46,408 nt of DNA from Bacteroidales bacterium (GCA_014800245.1 JAAVGM010000012.1:60113-106520); one strand, 5' to 3'. Positions 24,895-35,009 are shown, numbered from the stretch's first letter. The notes: generated by a model from the sequence alone, not told the origin. Program-made: numbers and translations.

Positions 24895-25472
24895 TCCTCT
24901 ATTATATCCACATCTTTCGGATTATAAACCTCATATATTACAATTCCCGTTTCCTTACAAAGTCGCCGTGTTATAATAACGAAGGCGTTTCCAATTCCTC
25001 TGAGTTTTGATGCTGAGGAAAAGATAAATTCTCCGTTTAATGGCATATAAAAGGGAATACTATCGATGACTCGAATATTATCTGGATATTTATGATATCC
25101 TTTCAATCTTGGTTTCTCACTTGAAAAAGCCGTTTTATACCCTAAAATTTTATCTTTATTTGGGAGATTCAAAAATCGAGGAACATATAATAAAAAAACA
25201 GGGTATTTTTCTTCCGGAGTGGATACGGAATTAAAAATAGGAGCACGAAAGAACTTCCCATCAAGAGGAAAAATTATTCTATCTCCGATTACATTTGCAC
25301 GTCCAATCGGTGGACATGTTACGGTTTCCTCATAACCGAAACAGGAGTCAATTTCATCCCTATGATAAGGGACAAATCCATATATTGAAGCTTTGTCCTC
25401 TATTGGTAATTTTATGCAAGTATTAGCTTCAAGAGTCTTGCCTTGTTTTAAGGTTTCAATAACGTTTGCCAT
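24891..25472 (-). CDS. Hypothetical protein, first gene of a two-gene cassette
   Basis: A 193-residue soluble protein with no domain that I recognise. Features: GFVPYHRDEIDSCFGYEETVTCPPIG near residues 32-57, a middle region rich in aromatic residues and Pro (YPVFLLYVPRFLNLP) and a C-terminal beta-rich part. Four Cys residues are scattered. It is transcribed from a perfect promoter just upstream and coupled to the ExoX-C-like gene by a 4-nt overlap. A tightly coupled pair of unknown genes next to a repeat-rich, gene-poor stretch fits accessory cargo such as toxin-immunity or defence pairs, but nothing in the sequence proves it. Confidence 0.75.
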   Translation of the reverse strand: MANVIETLKQGKTLEANTCIKLPIEDKASIYGFVPYHRDEIDSCFGYEETVTCPPIGRANVIGDRIIFPLDGKFFRAPIFNSVSTPEEKYPVFLLYVPRFLNLPNKDKILGYKTAFSSEKPRLKGYHKYPDNIRVIDSIPFYMPLNGEFIFSSASKLRGIGNAFVIITRRLCKETGIVIYEVYNPKDVDIIEE

Positions 25473-25489
25473 TCTCTATTTTTTTAGCG

Positions 25490-25520
25490 CAAAGTTACGA
25501 ATAATACGCGAGAAATCAAA
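25490..25520 (-). promoter_or_regulatory. Promoter of the two-gene cassette
   Basis: On the minus strand TTTG (25517-25520), 19 bp, TAACTTTG (25490-25497). Start near 25483, leader of about 11 nt. Confidence 0.85.
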
Positions 25521-25862
25521 GAAATACTTCCAGCTTATTGACTTTGAAGATGCTGCAGTTGCGGATTTTATGATACTTACTGGAAGAAAGTATCTTTACG
25601 TTCTTCCATCTGCTTTTGCAATTCGGTGACATTCTTCTGCGCTTTATTGAGGTCAGTTAATTTCTGTGCGATATATCTTATAGAGGAATTCCAGCTACTT
25701 AAAACCGAGGAACATAAATTGCTATGTTGATCAGCAAAAAAACTGAGAAAGTGTGCAGAAAGATAGGAACGGGGATTTGGGGATAATTAATTAAAAAAGG
25801 CGCACACCCTCGAAAGGATGCGCGCCCGACACATAGTTAGTGGAAATAGGATTGTGTCGTAT
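25521..25862. other. Gene-free stretch with a possible coding relic
   Basis: On the minus strand, from about 25780 to 25580, a frame without any ATG is open for about 65 codons and ends in a coiled-coil-like segment (YIAQKLTDLNKAQKNV, then MEERKDTFFQ and stop). It may be the 3' remnant of a lost gene. The ATPase terminator lies at its right. Confidence 0.35.
25794..25829 (-). terminator. Terminator of the calcium ATPase gene
   Basis: GGCGCACACCC and GGATGCGCGCC form a stem with two weak pairs; on the minus strand it is followed by CCTTTTTTAATT. Confidence 0.8.
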
Positions 25863-28526
25863 TTATTTCTTGAACAGTCGAACAAGTTCTCCAATCCAGA
25901 GCACGAGTGAAGTGGCTCCAATTATCACAACCCAGTCGATAAATGAAAGGGGAGTTACATTGAAGAATTCACCGCCTACAGAGACAATAAAGATTTGACC
26001 GATGAGAATTACCAAAGCGATCAGTACGAATCCGCCGCAATTCTTAAAATGGAACGCCGAGCGTCCGGTTTCAAAAGCACGGGCGTTGAACATATTCCAG
26101 AACTGAAGGAACACGAAGATGGTAAAGAACATTGATAATTCCACCGGAGTAAGGGAAGGATTATTGGCATCTACGGTCTGCGGGATGAATGAGAAGATCT
26201 GCAGTATATTCTGCACATCATAGTGCTCGAATATGTAGAGAATGCCAAGAAGCAAGAGGAAGAAAATTCCGCCCACCCCTACAATAGACTGCCACATGGG
26301 GCGATTGATGATGAATGCCTCGCGCGAACGAGGTTTGTCTTTCATCACGCTTTCTGAAGGGGGGAGGGAAGCCAAAGCCATTGCAGCGAAGGTGTCCATA
26401 ATAAGGTTCACCCAAAGCATCTGAGTCACGGTGAGGGGTGATTCAGTACCCATGAATGCACCTGCGAGAACGATAAAACATGCAGCCACATTGACAGTCA
26501 TCTGGAAGAGGATGAAGCGCTGGATGTTTTGGAACAGCGAACGGCCCCACATCACGGCGCGACCAATAGAAGAGAATGAATTGTCAACGATTGTTATATC
26601 TGATGCCTCTTTTGCCACAGAAGTTCCGTCGCCCATTGAGAGACCTACATGAGCGGCTTTGAGGGCCGGGGCGTCGTTTGTACCGTCGCCGGTAACAGCC
26701 ACCACCTCATTATTCCCTTGGAGAGTCTCCACGAGACGTTTCTTATCCATGGGTCGAGCACGAGCGATAATCTTGATTTTCCCTACACGCTTGCGGAGTT
26801 CATCGTCGGGAAGTTCGGCAAATTCCGTGCCGGTAATGATATTTTCATCGCCGTCTGTAGCATCATTCCAAAGGCCAACTTGGCGACCGATTTCCTTAGC
26901 AGTTCCGGGAGTGTCACCGGTTACGATCTTCACTTGAATACCTGCATCCATCACTTCCTTCACAGCGTCGGGCACATCGGCGCGTACAGGGTCGGAGATT
27001 GCCACGATGCCGAGGAATGTAAGATTCTCGGCAGCCACTTTGCCATCGAGGATGGTCTTATCGCCATCCTGAATTTCCTGATAAGCGAAACCGAGAGTAC
27101 GCATCGCCATATTCTGATATTCGAGAAGCTGAGCGTCGATTTCTTGCTTGGTTACCCCCGCTGTGTCCTTGCACATGCCGAACACAATCTCAGGAGCACC
27201 TTTTACATAAAGAATCTTCTTGCCGGTGGCCGACTTCACAACTGTTGCCATATATTTACGCTCAGTGGTGAATGGGAGTTCTTCAAGGCGACCGGCTTCC
27301 TCACGAAGTTTCGCATAGTCAGCACCGCGTTCACGGAGCCAGAGAAGAAGGGCACCCTCAGTGGGATTGCCAAGCACCTGAGGTTTGCTTTCAGAAAGAT
27401 CAAGCTGAGCTGTTGAGTTGACAGCAATACCCTCATAAAGCACTTCATCAGACGGATTGCCGAAGAAGTTAGTCTTATAGATCTGCATCTGATTCTGAGT
27501 GAGCGTACCGGTCTTATCTGTACAGATTACAGTTGTGGCACCCATAGTCTCGCATGCATGCATCTTGCGGACAAGGTTGTTGGTCTTAAGCATCCTGCGC
27601 ATTGAATATGCAAGAGATAGGGTAACAGCCATAGGAAGACCTTCAGGAACAGCTACAACTACAAGGGTAACGGCAATCATAAGCGTCTGGAGAAGATAAG
27701 CTACGAATTCCACCCAGTTGAAACCGTCCATTCCGACGAAGAACATTATGAGGCGTCCGACAACGATAAGAGCTGCAAAAGCATAAGAAATCTTTGTTAT
27801 CAGATCGCCGAGCCCATCAAGCTGTTCATTGAGCGGAGTTTTTACGCTATCATCTATTTGTGCAGCTTCAAACACCTTCCCATTCTCAGTCTTATCGCCT
27901 ACAGCAAGCACTTTCATCACTCCATGCCCCTCCATCACTTTTGTTCCACGCATTGCATGATTGGAAGGGAAAGTGTCTTCGGGATTGAACTGTTCGGGAT
28001 CAGTGGTTTTGTGACACATCGGCTCGCCGGTGAGGGTTGACTCGTCGATATTAAGCGATACAGCTTCGAGCAACTCTCCATCGGCGGGAACTTCCTCACC
28101 TGTGTTGAGTATAACGATATCGCCGACAACTACATCCTTTCGCGGAACCTGAGTAACGTTTCCGTTGCGGATCACTTGCACCGGTTCGTCGTCATTCACC
28201 TGATTAAGGAGTGCAAATTCCTTGTCGGCTTTAAGCTCGAAGATGAAAGCAAGACCTGTTGCGAGAAGGATAGCGATAAAGATACCGATGGGCTCGAAGA
28301 ACACACCTGCTCCCTTATCAAGTCCCCAGAACTCGTAACAAGAGATACCGATTGATAGAGCACCTGCAATAAGCAGGATGATGATAAGAGGATCCCCGAA
28401 TTTCTCAAGGAATCTCTTCCATAGGGGCGTCTGTTCGGCAGGAGTGAGGATATTCACGCCGTTTTTGGCGCGGCTTTCCAACACTTCGGCATCGGTCAGA
28501 CCGTTGTAATGTTTTTTTTCTGCCAT
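25863..28526 (-). CDS. P-type calcium-translocating ATPase (PMCA type)
   Basis: An 887-residue P2-type cation pump of the inner membrane, exporting Ca2+ at the cost of ATP. The N-terminal cation-ATPase domain has LTDAEVLESRAKNGVN; the actuator loop has ESTLTGEP; TM4 has VAVPEGLPMAVTLSLAYSMRRM, with the Glu that binds Ca2+; the phosphorylation site is CTDKTGTLTQNQM; the nucleotide domain has YVKGAPEIV; and the hinge is VAVTGDGTNDAPALKAAHVGLSMG. The C-terminal part holds six further membrane helices, including NLIMDTFAAMALA. It is monocistronic with its own terminator; a -7 box (TAATTTTG, minus strand) lies at 28565-28572 without a clear -33. Confidence 0.95.
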   Translation of the reverse strand: MAEKKHYNGLTDAEVLESRAKNGVNILTPAEQTPLWKRFLEKFGDPLIIILLIAGALSIGISCYEFWGLDKGAGVFFEPIGIFIAILLATGLAFIFELKADKEFALLNQVNDDEPVQVIRNGNVTQVPRKDVVVGDIVILNTGEEVPADGELLEAVSLNIDESTLTGEPMCHKTTDPEQFNPEDTFPSNHAMRGTKVMEGHGVMKVLAVGDKTENGKVFEAAQIDDSVKTPLNEQLDGLGDLITKISYAFAALIVVGRLIMFFVGMDGFNWVEFVAYLLQTLMIAVTLVVVAVPEGLPMAVTLSLAYSMRRMLKTNNLVRKMHACETMGATTVICTDKTGTLTQNQMQIYKTNFFGNPSDEVLYEGIAVNSTAQLDLSESKPQVLGNPTEGALLLWLRERGADYAKLREEAGRLEELPFTTERKYMATVVKSATGKKILYVKGAPEIVFGMCKDTAGVTKQEIDAQLLEYQNMAMRTLGFAYQEIQDGDKTILDGKVAAENLTFLGIVAISDPVRADVPDAVKEVMDAGIQVKIVTGDTPGTAKEIGRQVGLWNDATDGDENIITGTEFAELPDDELRKRVGKIKIIARARPMDKKRLVETLQGNNEVVAVTGDGTNDAPALKAAHVGLSMGDGTSVAKEASDITIVDNSFSSIGRAVMWGRSLFQNIQRFILFQMTVNVAACFIVLAGAFMGTESPLTVTQMLWVNLIMDTFAAMALASLPPSESVMKDKPRSREAFIINRPMWQSIVGVGGIFFLLLLGILYIFEHYDVQNILQIFSFIPQTVDANNPSLTPVELSMFFTIFVFLQFWNMFNARAFETGRSAFHFKNCGGFVLIALVILIGQIFIVSVGGEFFNVTPLSFIDWVVIIGATSLVLWIGELVRLFKK

Positions 28527-28720
28527 TGATTAAAATATTTTGGGTTGTTTCTTTTTAAGGTATGCAAAATTAACAAAAAAATATGGATAAATGCTTTTTA
28601 TGCAATGTTTCAGTTTATTTAACGACTTGGAAGGGCTATTTTATTGAAAGGTTGCAGAATTTTATATATATTCTATTATTCTTTATTATTCTATTATATG
28701 AGAGTTCAGATATCAAATGA

Positions 28721-28755
28721 AACCGGGGATTCGAGCAATGCCCGTATCCCCGGTT
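28721..28755 (-). terminator. Terminator of the S9 peptidase gene
   Basis: AACCGGGGAT and ATCCCCGGTT form a perfect 10-bp stem, with a T-rich run on the minus strand. Confidence 0.88.
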
Positions 28756-28780
28756 GTTATGATTACGATTCTTTCCTGTT

Positions 28781-30919
28781 TTATTTTGCTGAATCAGCGG
28801 CAGGAGCATCAGTTTTTGGAGCCTGCGGATTCTTCAGATACTTATCAAGGAAGCGGAAGAATACACGCTGCCATAGAATAGCATTCTGGGGCTTGAGCAC
28901 CCAATGATTCTCATCCGGGAAAACAAGCATCTCGGCTTCAAGACCATGCATCTTTGCAGCATTGAAAGCCTGCATACCCTGAGAAGCAAGGATGCGATAG
29001 TCGAGCTCGCCTACAGTGATGAGCATCGGACACTGCCAGTTGTTCACATAGCGATGAGGCGAATTGGAATAAGTGCGCTGTGCCACTGCATTATCCTTAT
29101 CCCAATACGGGCCGCCAAGATCGAAATCTGCAAACCACATCTCCTCTGTTTCAAGATACTGAGCTTCGAGGTTGAAGATACCTGCGTGAGCGATAATGGC
29201 TGCAAATCTGCCATCGTTATGGCCTGCGAGCCAATAAGCAGAGAAACCACCATAGCTTGCGCCGATTGCACCTACACGATTTTCATCAACGTAGGGACGA
29301 TTCTTGATATAGTCGGTAGCAGAGAAATAATCCTGCATGTTCTGACCACCGTAATCACCGGAAATCTGTCGATTCCAGTCCTCTCCGAAGCCGGGGAGAC
29401 CGCGGCGGTTGGGGGCAATCACAATATAGCCGTTAGCGGCCATGATCATAAAATTCCAACGATAGCTCCAGAACTGGCTGACAGCCTGCTGAGGACCACC
29501 CTGGCAATAGAGGATAGCAGGATATTTCTTATTAGGATCGAAATCCGGGGGGAGAATCTCCCAACATGTCATCTCCTTGCCGTCGGTGGTAGGAACGATT
29601 ACCTTCTTCACATCACCTAACTTAAGCTTTCCAAGAAGTTCTGCATTGACAGAAGTGAGTTCCTTTACACCTTCTTTCTGTACGAGAGTAATCTCATTGG
29701 GCGAGCGCATGGAATGACGAAGAGCGATTGCTGCGTTATCGGCCACAGGAACCACATTCACGAAATCAGCCTGCTCCATGGCCACAGTGTCGATTGCAGC
29801 AGTAGCTACATCGATTGTGAAGACAGGAGATACCCCCTGATAGTATCCGGTGAACCAGATATTCTTGCCATTTTTAGCCCATGCAATCTGCTCGGGCCAG
29901 TAGTCCCAATTCTCTGTGAGGTCGCGCTTGGATGAGCCATCGGCATTCATCACCATCAGACGTTTTTTATCGCTTTCATATTTGGCAGTGGCCATAGATA
30001 GCCAAGCGATAGTCTTTCCATCGGGAGAGAATACCGGGTCAGTGTCATAGCCCGGCATACCTTCAGTAAGATTTTTGGTTGACTTGTCAGCCACATTGTA
30101 AAGATAGAGGTCGCTGTTGGTAGAGAAAACCATTTCCTGACCTTTCTGTTTGCGAGAAACATATATCAGAGATTTGCTGTCGGGACTCCAAGCAAAGGAT
30201 TCTGCTCCGCCAAAAGGCAACATTGGGCACTCATATGGTTCTCCTTCCATTATATCTACGGCATTCTCAAGTTTTGAGCCATTGAAATCTGCGAGGAAGG
30301 GGTGAGGAATCTGAGTGATCCACTCATCCCAATGCTTATAACCGAGATCATCGATTACACGGCCCGTGGTTTTGGGAAGATCTTTGAAGAGTTCCTCATC
30401 ATTTTTGTTGAAGTCGTCGATCGGGCTTGCATATATCACCTTAGACTCATCAGGAGAGATTTCGAAGCAGTTTATACCGTTTTTCACATCTGAAACTTTT
30501 GTTTCGCCGGAGCCGTCTGCGTTCATTACGAACAGCTGAGAAGCCTCTGAATCTTTGTCGTAACGTATAAATGCAATTTTCTTCCCTCCATCTATCCAGC
30601 GGAGATTAGACTCTGAACCGGCCGTCTTGGTTAGGCGGGTCATGTTTTTGCCATCGGCATCCATTGAATAGATTTCGGCATTTCCCTTGTTGAGTTCGAT
30701 ACTCTCATAAGTGAGAGTGAAGATGATTTTCGATCCGTCGGGAGAGGGGGTAGCCTCACTGATACGGCCGAACGATTCAAGGATCTCCGGAGTAAGCATT
30801 CCGTTGACCACTTCCACTTCTGGTTTCTCGATGATGGTGTCGGCTGCTTGGTCTTTCTGACAACTTGCCAGAGAGATTGGAAGAAGCATTGCACCCATAG
30901 CGATGTTTGCTTTTTTCAT
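28781..30919 (-). CDS. S9-family prolyl oligopeptidase-like lipoprotein
   Basis: A 712-residue exported serine peptidase. Residues 1-20 form a lipoprotein signal (MKKANIAMGAMLLPISLASC) with acylated Cys20, so it is membrane-anchored in the periplasm or on the surface. Residues about 60-420 form a beta-propeller with TolB/PD40-like repeats (SPDGSKIIFT, SPDESKVIYA, SPDSKSLIYV, SPDGKTIAWL). The C-terminal alpha/beta-hydrolase domain has the nucleophile in GASYGGFSAYW, the Asp in VGELDYRI and the His in DENHWV. It is the family of dipeptidyl and oligopeptidases that cleave after Pro or Ala; exact specificity is unknown. It is 18 bp after the ygiQ gene, the last gene of the uvrB operon. Confidence 0.93.
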   Translation of the reverse strand: MKKANIAMGAMLLPISLASCQKDQAADTIIEKPEVEVVNGMLTPEILESFGRISEATPSPDGSKIIFTLTYESIELNKGNAEIYSMDADGKNMTRLTKTAGSESNLRWIDGGKKIAFIRYDKDSEASQLFVMNADGSGETKVSDVKNGINCFEISPDESKVIYASPIDDFNKNDEELFKDLPKTTGRVIDDLGYKHWDEWITQIPHPFLADFNGSKLENAVDIMEGEPYECPMLPFGGAESFAWSPDSKSLIYVSRKQKGQEMVFSTNSDLYLYNVADKSTKNLTEGMPGYDTDPVFSPDGKTIAWLSMATAKYESDKKRLMVMNADGSSKRDLTENWDYWPEQIAWAKNGKNIWFTGYYQGVSPVFTIDVATAAIDTVAMEQADFVNVVPVADNAAIALRHSMRSPNEITLVQKEGVKELTSVNAELLGKLKLGDVKKVIVPTTDGKEMTCWEILPPDFDPNKKYPAILYCQGGPQQAVSQFWSYRWNFMIMAANGYIVIAPNRRGLPGFGEDWNRQISGDYGGQNMQDYFSATDYIKNRPYVDENRVGAIGASYGGFSAYWLAGHNDGRFAAIIAHAGIFNLEAQYLETEEMWFADFDLGGPYWDKDNAVAQRTYSNSPHRYVNNWQCPMLITVGELDYRILASQGMQAFNAAKMHGLEAEMLVFPDENHWVLKPQNAILWQRVFFRFLDKYLKNPQAPKTDAPAADSAK

Positions 30920-30937
30920 AATGTAGATTTAAAGTTG

Positions 30938-32896
30938 TTATCTCTTTTTCCTACCTCTGTAGGATTCTTTATTATTGAAATTATAGTTTCTTGAATTACT
31001 ATTTCCACCACTTTTTGCCTCCGGTTTTCTTTTATTCCCGGCATAAGGAGGAAGCAATCCATGATGACGAGGAGGGTTGTCGTACAATGCAGCCACGAGA
31101 TCCTTTCTTCCCATTTTCCTAAGTTCGGATATTATGGAATGTTTGTTCTCAGGCTTATACCAGAAGAAAAACGAACGTTGAGCAAGTTTCTCTTTCTCAG
31201 TATGCGCTGTATATACCTTCTCGCCGGTATAAGGGTGATATCCGGTGTAATAGATTTCGGTGGCGAGCGTCATAGGTGTAGGAGTAAAGTCTTGCACTTG
31301 TTCCAATTGAAAATTCAATTTTTTCGTTTCTGCCGCTAATTCCGCCATATCTTCCTCCTGACACGCAGGATGTGAAGAAATAAAATAGGGGATAAGCTGC
31401 TGACGCAATCCCTTCTCCTCATTCACTTTGTCGAAGATATTTTTGAAACGATGAAAAAGGGAGAAAGATGGTTTTCTCATGCAATCAAGCACCCGGTTGG
31501 ATGTGTGCTCCGGAGCAACCTTCAATCTTCCGCTCACATGATCCGCAATTAGCTCACGCATATATTTACGGTTGGTGGCATTGATCTTTTCATCACCCGA
31601 ATCAGCCATAGAAAGATCATATCTTACACCGCTGCCTATAAATGATTTCTTCACCTCCGGGAGAGCATCTACCGAATGGTACACGTCCAAGAGAGGAGCA
31701 TGGTTATTGTCCAGGTTCCTGCAAGGCTTGGGATGAAGGCATGAAGGTCGAGTGCACTTTTTGCAAATATCCTTATTTTTCCCACCCATGGAATACATAT
31801 TTGCCGAGGGTCCGCCTAAATCGGAAATGTAGCCCTTGAAATCATGCATTTTCACCACCTGTTTTGCCTCCTTCAAAATAGATTCTTTCGAGCGAGAAGC
31901 AATAAACTTGCCCTGATGGGCTGAGATGGTGCAGAACGCGCACCCTCCGAAGCAGCCTCGATGCATACATATAGAATGGCGGATCATATCATATGCCGGG
32001 ATATTCTTTCCCTTATAGCGTGGATGGGGAAGACGAGTGTATGGAAGATCGAAAGAGGCATCCACCTCTTTTGTGGAAAGAGGGGGGTACATGGGGTTGA
32101 TCTTTACCATTTTTCCGCCGGTTTTCTGCCATAATACTTTTCCTTCATATTTATTAGATTCCTCCTCCACATGACGGAAGTTTTCGGCCTGTTTCTTTTT
32201 ATCTTTAGAACAATCCTCAAAACTATGCAATATAATATCTTTCTCTGATGGTTTTTCATCAGAAAATATCACGGTTTGAGGAATATTCTTCATATCCTTT
32301 ATTTCTTCGCCAAGCTTAAGGCGGCGTGTGATCTCTGTAAGGGGCTTTTCACCCATTCCATAGACAATCATATCTGCGGCAGCTTCAGAGAGAATAGAAG
32401 GACGCAATTTGTCCTGCCAATAATCATAATGCGACACACGACGCAAGGATGCCTCTATTCCACCTGCAATCACCGGCACATCAGGATAAATCTCCTTAAG
32501 GATTTTGGAATATACAATCGTTGGATAATCCGGACGCATCCCATGTTTCCCCCCGGGAGTGTATGCATCGTCATGGCGCAGGCGCCGGTTGGCGGTATAA
32601 TGATTCACCATCGAATCCATAGCACCTGCTGAAACACCAAAAAAGAGCCTTGGACGGCCTAATTTCTTAAAGTCGCGCAGATCATCCCTCCAATTAGGCT
32701 GAGGCACAATCGCCACCTTCAACCCCAAAGACTGAAGGGTGCGACCAATCACGGCTGCTCCGAAAGAGGGGTGATCCACGTAAGCATCGCCCGAGAACAG
32801 GATTACATCCGGCTGATCCCATCCTAATTCCTTTATTTCATCCTTGGTGGTGGGAAGAAATGCGGATTTGGGTGGATATGGTGTTGTTTTATTCAT
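30938..32896 (-). CDS. YgiQ family radical SAM protein
   Basis: A 652-residue radical SAM enzyme of the UPF0313/YgiQ family. The N-terminal part (about 1-300) has AFLPTTKDEIKELGWDQPDVILFSGDAYVDHPSFGAAVIGR split over conserved blocks and IAGGIEASLRRVSHYDYW. The cluster motif CFGGCAFC (CxxxCxxC) holds the [4Fe-4S] ligands, near residue 320, followed by ISAHQGKFIASRS. The C-terminus carries a DUF3362-like region and a basic Asn/Arg/Gly-rich tail. The reaction is unknown for the family. It overlaps uvrB by 8 nt and is co-transcribed with it. Confidence 0.93.
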   Translation of the reverse strand: MNKTTPYPPKSAFLPTTKDEIKELGWDQPDVILFSGDAYVDHPSFGAAVIGRTLQSLGLKVAIVPQPNWRDDLRDFKKLGRPRLFFGVSAGAMDSMVNHYTANRRLRHDDAYTPGGKHGMRPDYPTIVYSKILKEIYPDVPVIAGGIEASLRRVSHYDYWQDKLRPSILSEAAADMIVYGMGEKPLTEITRRLKLGEEIKDMKNIPQTVIFSDEKPSEKDIILHSFEDCSKDKKKQAENFRHVEEESNKYEGKVLWQKTGGKMVKINPMYPPLSTKEVDASFDLPYTRLPHPRYKGKNIPAYDMIRHSICMHRGCFGGCAFCTISAHQGKFIASRSKESILKEAKQVVKMHDFKGYISDLGGPSANMYSMGGKNKDICKKCTRPSCLHPKPCRNLDNNHAPLLDVYHSVDALPEVKKSFIGSGVRYDLSMADSGDEKINATNRKYMRELIADHVSGRLKVAPEHTSNRVLDCMRKPSFSLFHRFKNIFDKVNEEKGLRQQLIPYFISSHPACQEEDMAELAAETKKLNFQLEQVQDFTPTPMTLATEIYYTGYHPYTGEKVYTAHTEKEKLAQRSFFFWYKPENKHSIISELRKMGRKDLVAALYDNPPRHHGLLPPYAGNKRKPEAKSGGNSNSRNYNFNNKESYRGRKKR

Positions 32897-35009
32897 CTTG
32901 CTCTGGTTCTGTGATAAGTTCCTTGATTTTCAAAAGTTCATCTCTCAAACGAGCTGCTTCAATAAAGTCGGTGTTTCTTGCCGCCTTTATCATTTCGTTC
33001 TGGAGTTTGTCGGCTTGACGTTTAAGTTCGGTCTGAGACATCAATTCCACAACAGGATCAGCTGCAATCGAAACAGTATGTTCCTCTTCAATATATGGAC
33101 GTGGAGCAGATTTTTTAGTCTCCTTGTTTTTAAGATCCTTGTTCTTGCGTGCATTAGGCTCTGTTCGGGAAAGACGCGTTGGGGTGTCTTTTTCCAAAGC
33201 TTCCTCTCCATAAATCTCAAGCAATTCCCTTCCTGAAGATTTCTTTACAATTGGAGTCGGCACAATGCCATGATCCTTATTATATTTCATCTGCTTCTCG
33301 CGGCGACGCTCCGTTTCATCGATGGTCTTCTGCATGCTGTCAGTAATCTTGTCGGCATACATTATTACCTTTCCATTCACATTGCGCGCCGCACGGCCTG
33401 CAGTCTGTGTCAGCGAGCGGTGGTTGCGAAGGAATCCCTCCTTGTCAGCATCAAGGATGGCAACGAGTGAAACCTGCGGAAGGTCGAGACCTTCACGCAG
33501 AAGGTTAACGCCTATAAGCACGTCGTAAACACCCTGACGAAGGTCTTCAAGAATGCGGATTCTTTCGAGGGTGTCAACATCGCTGTGGATATATGCACTA
33601 TTTACGCCCCATTTGCGAAGATGTGCATCGAGCTCCTCTGCCATACGCTTCGTGAGGGTAGTGACGAGCACACGTTCATCCCTTTCAATACGCTCCTGAA
33701 TTTCATCCATGAGATCATCAATCTGATTCATTGTGGGACGAATCTCAATTTCAGGATCCAGGAGGCCCGTGGGACGAATCACCTGCTCGGTGAATACACC
33801 TTCCGTCTGCATAAGCTCGTAGTCGCCGGGAGTGGCGCTTACATATATCACCTGATTTGTTAATTTCTCGAACTCATCAAATTTCAAGGGACGGTTGTCG
33901 ATAGCGGCAGGGAGTCGGAAACCATACTCCACGAGGTTCATCTTTCTTGAAAGGTCGCCTCCGTTCATTCCGCGTATCTGAGGGAGAGTAACATGGCTCT
34001 CATCTATTATAGTGAGGTAGTCTTTGGGGAAATAATCGAGCAGGCAGAAAGGACGCATTCCGGGTTCGCGGCCGTCGAAATAGCGCGAGTAATTCTCAAT
34101 TCCGCTGCAATGTCCCAATTCCTTGATCATTTCGAGATCGTAGGTGACCCGCTCGCGAAGACGTTCGGCCTCTAAAATCTTTCCTTCCCGCAGGAAGAAA
34201 TCACATTGGGCACCAAGATCCACTGCGATATTATCAATTGCAGAGGCTGTGCGTTCCTTTGACGACACGAAAATATTGGCCGGATAGATATTGAAACCAT
34301 CAAGATTGGTCAAAACCCCTCCCGAAAGAGGATCCACGGTTTGAATTTTTTCTATCTCATCTCCCCAGAATGTGACACGCAGCTGAATGTCTTCAAAGGA
34401 TAGCATAATATCTACAGTGTCGCCTTTTACTCGGAATTGCCCATGGTTAAGGTCCATTTCCGTTCGGCTATAAAGAGAATCAACCAATTTCCTAAGGAAG
34501 GCATTCCGAGAAATCCGCTGTCCAACTTTTATATTAACTACCGTCTGCGCGAAATCATCCGGATTGCCCATACCGTAGATGCAGCTCACACTCGAAACAA
34601 CCACTACATCACGGCGTCCGGAAAGAAGGGCTGCCACAGTGGAGAGACGGAGCTTTTCGATCTGATCGTTAATCATCAGATCCTTCTCAATATATTTATC
34701 TGAAGAGGGGATATAAGCCTCCGGTTGGTAATAATCATAATAGCTCACAAAATACTGCACGGAATTCTCAGGGAAAAAACTTTTGAATTCCGAATAAAGC
34801 TGAGCTGCCAATGTTTTATTGTGTGAAAGGATCAGGGTAGGGCGTTTCACTTCCTGGATCACATTGGCCATAGTGAAGGTCTTACCCGAACCGGTCACGC
34901 CGAGGAGGGTCTGATGTTTCAGACCATCTTCCACTCCCTGCGCCAATTCGCGGATAGCCTCCGGCTGATCGCCGGTAGGCATGTACTCCGATGTTAACAT
35001 GAAATCCAT
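32889..35009 (-). CDS. uvrB: Excinuclease ABC subunit B
   Basis: UvrB verifies damage and loads UvrC in nucleotide excision repair. The 706-residue length is usual. Walker A is GVTGSGKT (37-44); the beta-hairpin YYDYYQPEAYIPSSD, helicase motifs DESHVTLPQIRGM, ATPGDYEL, VNLLREGLDLP and the QTAGRAARN block are present; the C-terminal UVR motif, which binds UvrC, is ELKRQADKLQNEMIKAARNTDFIEAARLRDE in the last 50 residues. No consensus promoter lies in the 47 bp between its start and the prophage integrase stop, so transcription may now enter from the prophage. Downstream come ygiQ (8-nt overlap) and the S9 peptidase. Confidence 0.97.
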   Translation of the reverse strand: MDFMLTSEYMPTGDQPEAIRELAQGVEDGLKHQTLLGVTGSGKTFTMANVIQEVKRPTLILSHNKTLAAQLYSEFKSFFPENSVQYFVSYYDYYQPEAYIPSSDKYIEKDLMINDQIEKLRLSTVAALLSGRRDVVVVSSVSCIYGMGNPDDFAQTVVNIKVGQRISRNAFLRKLVDSLYSRTEMDLNHGQFRVKGDTVDIMLSFEDIQLRVTFWGDEIEKIQTVDPLSGGVLTNLDGFNIYPANIFVSSKERTASAIDNIAVDLGAQCDFFLREGKILEAERLRERVTYDLEMIKELGHCSGIENYSRYFDGREPGMRPFCLLDYFPKDYLTIIDESHVTLPQIRGMNGGDLSRKMNLVEYGFRLPAAIDNRPLKFDEFEKLTNQVIYVSATPGDYELMQTEGVFTEQVIRPTGLLDPEIEIRPTMNQIDDLMDEIQERIERDERVLVTTLTKRMAEELDAHLRKWGVNSAYIHSDVDTLERIRILEDLRQGVYDVLIGVNLLREGLDLPQVSLVAILDADKEGFLRNHRSLTQTAGRAARNVNGKVIMYADKITDSMQKTIDETERRREKQMKYNKDHGIVPTPIVKKSSGRELLEIYGEEALEKDTPTRLSRTEPNARKNKDLKNKETKKSAPRPYIEEEHTVSIAADPVVELMSQTELKRQADKLQNEMIKAARNTDFIEAARLRDELLKIKELITEPEQDE

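Noticed and set aside
26649..27416. 255-codon plus-strand frame
   Set aside because: Antisense to the calcium ATPase, whose motifs are unmistakable.
28904..29620. 238-codon plus-strand frame
   Set aside because: Antisense to the S9 peptidase catalytic domain.
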